This document shows positions 56,199-64,000 of a stretch of 64,000 bases of DNA, in pieces. Each line of letters opens with the position of its first letter. The stretch's first letter is position 1. This DNA comes from Verrucomicrobiota bacterium (GTDB lineage: Bacteria > Verrucomicrobiota > Verrucomicrobiia > Limisphaerales > Pedosphaeraceae). Below the pieces are notes generated by a model. It was given only the letters and a program-made list of their open reading frames with translations, did no database searches and had not been told where the DNA came from. The translations under genes were made by a program, and so were the position numbers. Where the stretch lies: contig JAJPHR010000023.1 in assembly GCA_021325145.1 (NCBI GenBank), positions 106,574 to 170,573 of the forward strand, written 5' to 3'.

Positions 56199-59111
56199 GT
56201 GAACACCGCCATTCACAGTCTTGTGTTGCAACTCTTCGCCGTCGGCCTGGCGGGGAGTTTATGCGCGCAAACTTTTACGGACGTCGGACCTGCCGCGCCA
56301 ATTCCGGGGGCAAATGATATTTCCCAACTGTCCACCAGTGGCAACCAGACCTGGCCCGACGGGCTGAATTATTTCACCGACAACAATCCGCCCGTCGGTC
56401 AGACCTTCACCACCGGAACCAACGCGATGAATCTCGTGTCGGTCGCCATCAAGACGGCGGGATTGAATTCCGGCAACGGCTATGGCACGCCGGCCAGCAC
56501 ACCGACGTATTACCTGCGCATTTACTCGATGAGCAACAGCACGGCGTCATTGTTCATCACGTTCAGCGCGGCGAATCCCGGCTTCACCGACGGCCACTGG
56601 CTGCAATGGAGCGGACTGAACGTGCCGCTGGTTACGAACAAAACCTACGCCTTCTCTTTCGGCATCCAGCCGACCGGCGGCGGCTACGCGGCACTGGCTG
56701 TGGCCACGAACGCCTATGCCGGCGGCGAAATTGCGATCATTCCCATCAACGGCGGCACCATCACGACTGGCGGCAGCCACAAGTTTGACGCGGTGTTCGA
56801 GCTTGGTCTGCGAGCTGCGGCCACCAGTATCCCTGCCACCATGCCACTGCCGAGTCCAACCTACGGGTGGAACCTCGGAAATACGATGGAGGCCACGTGG
56901 GGAGTACCGTATGTGACAGCGGCGCCGTTCTATACCGCTGCAAACGCCGGGTTCAACGCTGTTCGCATTCCCTGTGCCTGGGACTTCAATGCCACCACTA
57001 ACATCACCGGCAACGCTACCAACTACCCGATCAATCCCACTTACATGGCGCAGGTCAAACAGGTGGTTGATTGGGCCATGGGCGCGGGGATGTATGTCAT
57101 GATCAACGATCACTGGGACGACGGCTGGATGGAAAACAATATTGGCGCCAGTGTGAACCCGGCCATCAACGCGAAGATGAACTCCTACTGGACGCAGATC
57201 GCAACCGCGTTCGCGGGGTATGACAACCGTTTGCTTTTTGCCGGGGCGAACGAGCCAAACGTCAACAGTCCCGCGGAGATGACAACATTGATGTTTTACT
57301 ACCAGACTTTCGTCAGCGCGGTTCGCGGCGTTGGCGGCAATAATACCAATCGCTGGTTGGTGCTGCAAAATATAGCGGACCCGTCGTGGATGAATTCCCT
57401 GCCGACGGACTCAACCCCCAATCGTCTGATGGTGGAGTATCATTGCTACTCTCCAGCCCAATTCGCGATTTTGTCGAGCGATGCATCGTGGGGCAATGTG
57501 CAATACTTTTGGGGACAGGCGTACCATTATTCCGGCGACCCAGCCCGCAACTGCGTCGCGCCCGAAGAAGGGGGCATAGACGCCGGGTTCCAACAGTTGT
57601 ATGACCAATACGTCAGCCGGGGCATTCCCGTATTGGTGGGCGAATTCGGGGCTGCCTCGAAGCCATCCCTTGCAGCCACAAACGCCACGGAGTCAGCTTG
57701 GAATCGAGCTTCCTCGTATTATTGGCACAAGTATGTTGCCGAATCCGCCCGCGGTCATGGACTCAGTCCGTTTTTTTGGAGCACTCCTGGCACTCCTTTT
57801 GATTGGACCTCGGGCGCCGTCAATGACGCACAACTTATTTCCGTTTTGACCGGCGGAATCGCGCCTCCGCCTCCGAACGGCGCCCCCTACGCCGCGTCCG
57901 GACTCACCGCAACAGCCAGTAACAGCCAGGTGGCCTTGTCCTGGACTGCTGGCAGCGGAGCCACCAGCTACAATCTCTATCGGGCAGCGGAATCCGGCTA
58001 CGAGAGCACCACTCCTTTCGTCACCGGCCTCACCGGCACGGCTTATACCGATACCAATCTTAACAGCGGCACCACCTATTACTACCAGGTGGTCGCCGCC
58101 AATGGCTCCGGGCCGTCAGGTTTTTCACCCGAGGCCCACGCGACGACAACCGGCGTCAACCCGGATTCGACGCAATTCAACTTCGAAACCGACCCACAAC
58201 GTTGGGCGGCAGGCGGCAGTCCCATCGCCGGAATCGCGACTTCAACCGCGCAACATTTTTCGGGCAGGCAGTCGCTGGCGGTAAGCTTCAACGGCACGGC
58301 AGCGGGCACATCGTCCGCGTCCGTGGGCAACGTGGTTGTCCCCGCCGGCACAACGATCACGTTCCATGTCTGGATTCCGAGCGGCAGCAAGGTCACCACG
58401 CTCCAGCCATATTTGCAGGACTACAATTGGGCATGGACCAGTGGCTATTATGGGAGTCTGACCGCCAACGCTTGGAATACGATCACTTTGGCGGTACCGC
58501 CGACCGCCGTAACGCCATTACAGCAACTGGGCATTCAGTTTACAACCAGCGCCGGTTGGTCAGGCACCTGCTACATCGATTCCGTAAACTGGCCGGTCAC
58601 CACGCCGCCGACCCTGGCCCCCATCGCCAACCAAACCGTGAACGTGGGCCAGACCGTCGCCTTTACCGCCAGCGCCACGGACTCCAGCCAGCCGCAACGG
58701 ACGCTGACTTTCGCGCTGCTCGCCGGCGCGACCAACGCCACGCTCAATACGAACAGCGGCGCGTTTTCGTTCCGTCCGCTCGTCACACAGGCAAACTCGA
58801 CGAACAGTTTCACGCTGAAAGTCGCTGACAACGGCACACCGAGCCTGAGCGCGACACAGAATTTCTCCGTAGTCGTCAATCCGCTGCCAGCGCCGGGCAT
58901 CAGCAACATCTCATTCGCGGGCGGGCAGTTCAGCTTCCATGTCAGCGGCCAAAGCGGGCCGGATTACGCGATTGAGACTTCGACCAACCTCACAAAATGG
59001 ACCAGCGTATTCCTCACCAATTCACCCGCGCTGCCGTTCAACTGGACGAACGCCGTGACCAACTCGCCGGTCCGTTTCTACCGCATCAAACTCGGCCCGC
59101 CGCTGCCGTAA
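56199..59111 (+). CDS. Secreted multidomain GH5 glycosidase
   Basis: A 970-residue secreted enzyme with an N-terminal signal (to about residue 24) and a GTG start at 56199 with AAGG just upstream. Residues about 25-205 form a beta-rich domain of unknown type. Residues about 215-545 form a GH5 barrel: GWNLGNTMEATWG, the acid/base Glu352 in AGANEPN, His415 in VEYHCYS and the nucleophile Glu482 in LVGEFGA. An FN3 domain follows (about 565-655), then a carbohydrate-binding-like beta domain (about 665-795), an Ig/cadherin-like domain (about 800-895) and a short C-terminal module. It should hydrolyse a beta-glucan, probably cellulose or mixed-linkage glucan. It lies between two tRNA-Ala fragments. 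Confidence 0.85.
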   Translation: MNTAIHSLVLQLFAVGLAGSLCAQTFTDVGPAAPIPGANDISQLSTSGNQTWPDGLNYFTDNNPPVGQTFTTGTNAMNLVSVAIKTAGLNSGNGYGTPASTPTYYLRIYSMSNSTASLFITFSAANPGFTDGHWLQWSGLNVPLVTNKTYAFSFGIQPTGGGYAALAVATNAYAGGEIAIIPINGGTITTGGSHKFDAVFELGLRAAATSIPATMPLPSPTYGWNLGNTMEATWGVPYVTAAPFYTAANAGFNAVRIPCAWDFNATTNITGNATNYPINPTYMAQVKQVVDWAMGAGMYVMINDHWDDGWMENNIGASVNPAINAKMNSYWTQIATAFAGYDNRLLFAGANEPNVNSPAEMTTLMFYYQTFVSAVRGVGGNNTNRWLVLQNIADPSWMNSLPTDSTPNRLMVEYHCYSPAQFAILSSDASWGNVQYFWGQAYHYSGDPARNCVAPEEGGIDAGFQQLYDQYVSRGIPVLVGEFGAASKPSLAATNATESAWNRASSYYWHKYVAESARGHGLSPFFWSTPGTPFDWTSGAVNDAQLISVLTGGIAPPPPNGAPYAASGLTATASNSQVALSWTAGSGATSYNLYRAAESGYESTTPFVTGLTGTAYTDTNLNSGTTYYYQVVAANGSGPSGFSPEAHATTTGVNPDSTQFNFETDPQRWAAGGSPIAGIATSTAQHFSGRQSLAVSFNGTAAGTSSASVGNVVVPAGTTITFHVWIPSGSKVTTLQPYLQDYNWAWTSGYYGSLTANAWNTITLAVPPTAVTPLQQLGIQFTTSAGWSGTCYIDSVNWPVTTPPTLAPIANQTVNVGQTVAFTASATDSSQPQRTLTFALLAGATNATLNTNSGAFSFRPLVTQANSTNSFTLKVADNGTPSLSATQNFSVVVNPLPAPGISNISFAGGQFSFHVSGQSGPDYAIETSTNLTKWTSVFLTNSPALPFNWTNAVTNSPVRFYRIKLGPPLP

Positions 59112-59421
59112 GTTGCCAAATCCAGGCTGCTCTCCATTTTGTGGGCCATGGGCTCTCTCGCAGCGGATACATTCTGGTTTTACGCGAAAAATCGGAACAT
59201 GGCTCGAGTTTACCAGACTTTGGGGCTGAGCAGGAGCGTGTTGCGCGCTGCGAGGCGCTCCACCTGACCTCCCCGGCGCCAATGCCGGAAAATAAAGGAA
59301 AATCTGCTTGCGAACGAGGCGGATTCTTCCGATATTACGGCCGTTCGTTCGCGAGCAACCGCGTAGAAGCAAAATAGCGGCCTCGCGGCTTGCGTTGTAA
59401 GCAGCTTGCAGTCAATTGGAT
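59112..59421. other. Intergenic region after the GH5 gene
   Basis: About 310 bp with no credible gene; the minus-strand frame that crosses the tRNA fragment reads antisense to it and is not real. At 59307-59318 the reverse complement reads CTCGTTCGCAAG, a 12-base match to the first tRNA fragment and its flank. This could be a chance hit or a further remnant. Confidence 0.4.
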
Positions 59422-59463
59422 GGGGTCGTAGCTCAGTTGGTAGAGCGTCTCGTTCGCAATGAG
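59422..59463 (+). pseudogene. tRNA-Ala fragment, 5' half
   Basis: The 42 bases match positions 1-42 of the intact tRNA-Ala gene exactly and stop inside the 3' strand of the anticodon stem. The identity extends two bases upstream. The T arm and acceptor 3' strand are missing, so it is not functional. It reads in the same direction as the intact gene, as expected for a duplicated attachment site. Confidence 0.75.
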
Positions 59464-59591
59464 GCATATATTCCTTGATTTTCAGGCCTAAAACTCACTT
59501 TCTGCGTAATTGTCCACTACGCAAGCTCCTTAATCATTTGTTGACTTTGGCTGGTGAGTCATGCCACTTCTGAGAGGGCGCGCCACGAGCT

Positions 59592-60410
59592 ATGAAGCGA
59601 TATTTTGTAACCACTGTCATCTGTGCCGCCCTCGCATTCATCGGTGCGGTTCTCTGGACCGCCGCCATGCTGCCTGCGGGAGAGGGTTCATTCGGGGTTG
59701 CCAAGGCAGTCCCTCTGATTATTCCGTTCTTCACGGTTTTGCTATTTGGGGCTGTTTGGTTTCCGATAACGTTGGTGGTTTTTCTACGCGACCGCTTCAA
59801 GAGGAACAGTTCGCAGCCAAGTTCTGTGTTCCCGCAGGCCGTGGTGCTGGTAGTAGCCGCATTAGCTTTTGTCCCGTCTGCGCCTGGGCTTTTCTCGATT
59901 TGGCGGGAAGAGTCGCATTCTAGTCAACTGGCATCGCTGGCATCAAACCCCACAGTTCATTCTCAGGAATTGGTGAGTGCGATTGATAGCTACTGTGCTG
60001 ATTCGCATCGAGGTTTATCTGAAACCCGCGATACAAAAGTGATGGAACAGCTCAGTCGGAACCGCTCTGCGCCCGCTGAGGTTCTAGAGCGATTGGCCGA
60101 CGGCCTCGATGACCGTTCAGCCCTCCTTTCTGGAATTGCCGAGAATCCTAATTCCTCACCGAGACTACTTGCACGGTTTCGTTCGGTTCCATCTGTCGCA
60201 TCATACCTCCCACGGAATCCTCAAGCTCCCCCTGAACTGCTCGCAGATTTATCATCTTCAACAGACGACACCGTGAGAGTATTCGTAGCGAGAAATCTCA
60301 GAACACCCCGAGCCGTAATCGCACGACTAACCAAGGATTCAAATGATTTGGTGAGGCATTACGCGAAGGACAATTTGAACGGGACGTTGGGTGATTTTGC
60401 GGTGCGCTAA
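59592..60410 (+). CDS. Three-helix membrane protein with repeat-rich C-terminus
   Basis: A 272-residue protein. Three membrane helices (about 5-27, 38-62 and 80-99) are followed by a soluble part. From about residue 140 the sequence contains short repeats like SRNRSAPAEVLERLADGLDD, AENPNSSPRLLARFRSVPSV, PRNPQAPPELLADLSSSTDD and ARNLRTPRAVIARLTKDSND, with an N-P/A-x-x-P-x-x-L-L-A pattern. This matches the leucine-rich-variant/HEAT-like type of tandem helical repeat. The gene sits between the tRNA-Ala remnant and the intact tRNA, with codon use less GC-biased than the housekeeping genes, so it may be island cargo. Function unknown. Confidence 0.6.
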   Translation: MKRYFVTTVICAALAFIGAVLWTAAMLPAGEGSFGVAKAVPLIIPFFTVLLFGAVWFPITLVVFLRDRFKRNSSQPSSVFPQAVVLVVAALAFVPSAPGLFSIWREESHSSQLASLASNPTVHSQELVSAIDSYCADSHRGLSETRDTKVMEQLSRNRSAPAEVLERLADGLDDRSALLSGIAENPNSSPRLLARFRSVPSVASYLPRNPQAPPELLADLSSSTDDTVRVFVARNLRTPRAVIARLTKDSNDLVRHYAKDNLNGTLGDFAVR

Positions 60411-60415
60411 CTTTC

Positions 60416-60781
60416 TCACCTGGCCCCATTGCTATTGCCCAATTCCGTGCCAGCAGTAACTCGCGCAAGGAGATTTTTGACCGTTTGAGCGGCGAACGCC
60501 TTGCCGTTAGGCGTCTTGAACCCGCGAACGTTCAGGCATTCAGCGCTTCCCCGCAAGGAGGTGCTTTGCAACCGCGCTCAAGTCTTGAAGGCCAGTCAGG
60601 TTCTGGTTTACCAGCTGGAGATTCCACTCGTTCTTGAAGTTTCGGCTTCCTCCTTGTTGGCAAATCGGCGCAGGTCGAATTTCGGATTTATTTTCTTGCC
60701 GACGTTGACAATCCAAGTCAGATTTCCGCTACGATGTTTTTGGGAATAGATGGTTGCTCTTTTGAGTAGCGGTTTTGGCAT
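60416..60781 (-). pseudogene. Decayed site-specific recombinase gene
   Basis: Reading from the ATG at 60781, the first frame (MPKPLLKRATIYSQKHRSGN and NLTWIVNVGKKINPKF, then RRFANKEEAET) resembles the N-terminal DNA-binding segment of phage-type integrases. It shifts frame near 60645 into FKNEWNLQLVNQNLTGLQDL, ending at about 60553. A third frame then gives LNVRGFKTPNGKAFAAQTV and KNLLARVTAG before a stop at 60416-60418, a pattern known from the end of recombinase proteins. The pieces require at least two frameshifts. The location beside a tRNA with duplicated fragments supports a lost integrase. Whether it was tyrosine- or serine-type is not clear. Confidence 0.5.
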
Positions 60782-60789
60782 AAGATAGG

Positions 60790-60812
60790 CACTACGCAAA
60801 CTGCTACGCAAA
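60790..60812. repeat. Tandem CTACGCAAA motifs near the tRNA
   Basis: ACTACGCAAA and GCTACGCAAA lie three bases apart, directly upstream of the decayed recombinase start. CACTACGCAA also occurs at 59515-59524, about 50 bp after the partial tRNA copy. The spacing and location fit recombinase arm-binding sites; this is inference. Confidence 0.4.
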
Positions 60813-60869
60813 GTCAATAGCGAAGAACAGGGAAAAGCAACAAATCGCCCGTAAAACAGCGGATGGAAT

Positions 60870-60945
60870 GGGGTCGTAGCTCAGTTGGTAGAGCGTCTCG
60901 TTCGCAATGAGAAGGTCAGGGGTTCGACTCCCCTCGGCTCCACCA
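60870..60945 (+). tRNA. tRNA-Ala (anticodon CGC), CCA encoded
   Basis: A 76-base cloverleaf. The acceptor stem GGGGTCG pairs with CGGCTCC, including the G3-U70 wobble pair that identifies alanine tRNAs. The D arm is GCTC-AGTTGGTA-GAGC, the anticodon loop TTCGCAA gives CGC, and the T arm is AGGGG-TTCGACT-CCCCT. The 3' CCA is encoded. It is the intact end of a series of partial copies at 56049 and 59422. Confidence 0.95.
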
Positions 60946-61141
60946 GTCTTCCTTTTGCAAGGGCATTGCCTGCTTTCGCTTTTTGCGAATGCGCCCGTTT
61001 TCTCATCGCGTTCCGCGAGCGAATTAGTTTCCCCTTCCCGCTTGTCGTTAAAAAAGTCCCGAAAAAGGGGCGGAATGCTCGCTGGTATGCCCGATGCTTG
61101 GATGGTTCGTGGTTGATGGGTACAAGCGGAAAGGGACTGGG

Positions 61142-61375
61142 ATGAAAGCAGATCGCCCGCGGATCGTTGTTCAAAATAGGGATTCGTTACTGTATGCCCA
61201 AACCGGAGGTCACTGGACTTCCGATCTCAAGCAGGCACTCAACTTCGTGGACTTGCGAAGCGCGCATGATTACGCGCTCGAAACCGGACGCCTGAACTTG
61301 GAGGTCGTTATCAGCTTTGGCGGCGAGCGAATGCATAGCGTCAGAATACACCCGCGCCAGAAACCCGAAGAATAG
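61142..61375 (+). CDS. Small hypothetical protein
   Basis: A 77-residue protein from the ATG at 61142 ([20 protein letters not shown]). The sequence has a compact alpha/beta look: strand (IVVQN), turn, helix ([21 protein letters not shown]), strand ([10 protein letters not shown]) and strand (MHSVRIHP). I do not recognise the family. No membrane segment is present. It lies just past the tRNA-Ala gene and may be a single-gene transcript with a terminator-like hairpin at 61490. Confidence 0.5.
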   Translation: MKADRPRIVVQNRDSLLYAQTGGHWTSDLKQALNFVDLRSAHDYALETGRLNLEVVISFGGERMHSVRIHPRQKPEE

Positions 61376-61489
61376 GGATTGCCGCGCTCCAATCCCCCCT
61401 GTTGGGCCGGCAATACGATGGATGTGGGATGTTCAAGGTCTGACAGGAGCCACACCATGGCATCTTAACCGTGTGGGTTAATGGATATT

Positions 61490-61519
61490 GGCCAACTGCT
61501 CCTACAGGGCTGGCCTTTT
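61490..61519 (+). terminator. Terminator-like hairpin
   Basis: GGCCA and TGGCC form a short stem with a 16-base loop, followed by TTTT. It lies about 115 bp after the small gene at 61142. The stem is short, so this is a weak call. Confidence 0.35.
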
Positions 61520-61641
61520 GCTTTGTGGTTTAAAACGGCCTATTTCCGGGTGTTTCTCATTTCTGCGTTGGCAAGGCCCATGCTTTTTCTCAACTTGGCA
61601 TTATCCTGTTGATAGTGCCGACACATAGACATAATGGCTCG

Positions 61642-61678
61642 GGCCGGCGGGACTAATAATCTCGTCGGCCTTTTTATT
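61642..61678 (+). terminator. Rho-independent terminator
   Basis: An 11-bp stem (61642-61652 with 61660-61670, two G-U pairs) around the loop CTAATAA is followed by TTTTTATT. This is a well-formed intrinsic terminator on the plus strand. The gene or RNA it ends is not clear: no coding frame is seen between 61376 and 61641. Confidence 0.7.
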
Positions 61679-61712
61679 GACATCCACCGCCAGGTCTCCA
61701 AGGCTGGCGGTC

Positions 61713-62150
61713 ATGAAATCGAGCGGGCCCCTCAAGCACTTTGTTTTTGCGTTCATCATTGCGCTGGTGTTGTACGTGGTCGCCTACTCGTTTATCGAGA
61801 ACCGGCGCACGCGAAAGGGCCCCTGGCAGGTGACGTTCACGAAGGTTGCCGATGGTTTGCCAACCCTCGTCATCAATCAACCGGCACTGGGCATTTCGAA
61901 TGTCCTGATTACGTTTCCTGCTGTCAATGCGACGCCTACCAACGAAACCATGGTTTTCAGTGTGCCCAGGCCGGTGCCGTTCGAGGTGCCGTTTGGCAGT
62001 TGCATTTTTGAGGACACCACGTTCCAGCCGGGAACAATAGTGTTCAAGCTTTTCGGACATGAGGTGCAATTGATTCCCCGGGTGTTGACGGTGGATCGGA
62101 AGGAGTATCCGTGGAAGCCCGGGAGCACGCTGGTGGTGAAAGAGAATTGA
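61713..62150 (+). CDS. Membrane-anchored hypothetical protein
   Basis: A 145-residue protein from the ATG at 61713 (MKSSGPLKHFVFAFIIALVL). One membrane helix (about 8-26) is followed by a beta-rich domain: GPWQVTFTKVADGLPTLVINQ, ISNVLITFPAVN, FEVPFGSCIFEDTTFQPGTIVFKLFGHEVQLIPRVLTVDRKEYPW in short strands. No family recognised. The mature domain probably lies outside the cytoplasm. The start at 61677 in the same frame would overlap the terminator, so the later start is preferred. Confidence 0.6.
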   Translation: MKSSGPLKHFVFAFIIALVLYVVAYSFIENRRTRKGPWQVTFTKVADGLPTLVINQPALGISNVLITFPAVNATPTNETMVFSVPRPVPFEVPFGSCIFEDTTFQPGTIVFKLFGHEVQLIPRVLTVDRKEYPWKPGSTLVVKEN

Positions 62151-62307
62151 TGAGCGGCTGATCCGTTTTCCAATCGTCCTCGTCGTCGTTCTCGGTACCT
62201 TCCAATGGGGATCGAGGACGACGACGAGCACGATGAAGAATGGGAACTCAACGATACCCGGTCGCGTTCCTCGCTTGACGGCAGTTATCCTTAGTCCTAA
62301 CGTAGGG

Positions 62308-62416
62308 CGACCTAACGGGGAGCCAACCAGTCCCACGGGGACGAAGGCTGAGAGTGCGGCGCGGGAGCGCGGCAGACCCATAGAACCTGCTCCAGATAAT
62401 GCTGGCGAAGGGACTC
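62308..62416 (+). ncRNA. TPP riboswitch (thi box) upstream of thiC
   Basis: The THI-box order is visible: ACGGGGAGCC, GGCTGAGAG, GACCC, GAACCTG, ATAATGCTGGCGAAGGGA. The P3 hairpin (GCGGCGCGGGAGCGC) lies in between. In many bacteria thiamine pyrophosphate binding to this RNA turns off thiC; whether the switch acts on transcription or translation is not visible here. thiC starts about 73 bp downstream. Confidence 0.92.
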
Positions 62417-62467
62417 CTTGCGGAGGGCATCGCTCCGCGCAGACTCTCGCTGGTTTCCTGGACTTAA

Positions 62468-64000
<1,533 letters not shown>

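Noticed and set aside
59422..59463. A functional second tRNA-Ala
   Set aside because: The T arm and 3' acceptor strand are missing, so it cannot fold as a tRNA.
59210..59467. Minus-strand frame reading into the tRNA fragment
   Set aside because: Its start reads antisense to the tRNA sequence, a well-known false protein; the remainder has no recognisable motif.

Overview
The window comes from a GC-rich bacterial chromosome that is most likely a soil or freshwater member of Verrucomicrobiota, close to the Pedosphaera/Limisphaerales group. This is an inference from gene content: a 14-copy 'GloVer' (Gloeobacter/Verrucomicrobia) repeat protein, a PSCyt1/DUF1592-DUF1552 pair, Tat-exported enzymes, a membrane-fused ECF sigma factor and many exported proteins with Ig, LamG or FN3 domains. 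No 16S rRNA gene is present to confirm it.

Layout. 0-7 kb: the end of a bactofilin, an exported TIM-barrel isomerase, an exported superoxide dismutase, a membrane-anchored methyltransferase, a DnaJ-like chaperone and a first FtsH protease. 7.6-14.6 kb: the GloVer protein, an ABC-2 permease fused to RCC1 repeats, and a hexose-6-phosphate mutarotase. 15-26 kb: housekeeping genes gyrB-gyrA, a GH20 hexosaminidase, leuD, serS and glgA. 26.2-29.7 kb: an accessory patch with two single-pass coiled-coil membrane proteins, a broken lipoprotein gene and an elaborate inverted repeat. 29.7-40.6 kb: lepB-lepA, two divergent toxin-antitoxin modules (VapBC and RelBE/ParE-like), a phosphohexomutase, rpe, and the classic tilS-ftsH pair. 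40.7-51.4 kb: BNR and TPR secreted proteins, a transmembrane ECF sigma factor overlapping a look-alike partner gene, a large exported propeller/Ig/LamG protein, ilvH-ilvC and a small exported protein. 51.4-55.8 kb: the DUF1552 and DUF1592 pair. 55.9-61 kb: a tRNA-Ala locus with one intact tRNA gene, two partial copies upstream, a secreted GH5 glycosidase, a membrane protein and a decayed recombinase, which together look like tandem integrations into one tRNA. 61-64 kb: two small hypothetical genes, then a TPP riboswitch and thiC, which runs off the right edge.

Several families of short palindromic repeats (about 70-105 bp) are scattered between genes. One copy lies in frame inside the linker of the permease-RCC1 fusion. 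The most unusual items are the sigma factor/partner pair, the permease-RCC1 fusion with its embedded repeat, and the nested tRNA-Ala island. All calls rest on reading the sequence by eye; no database search was run.
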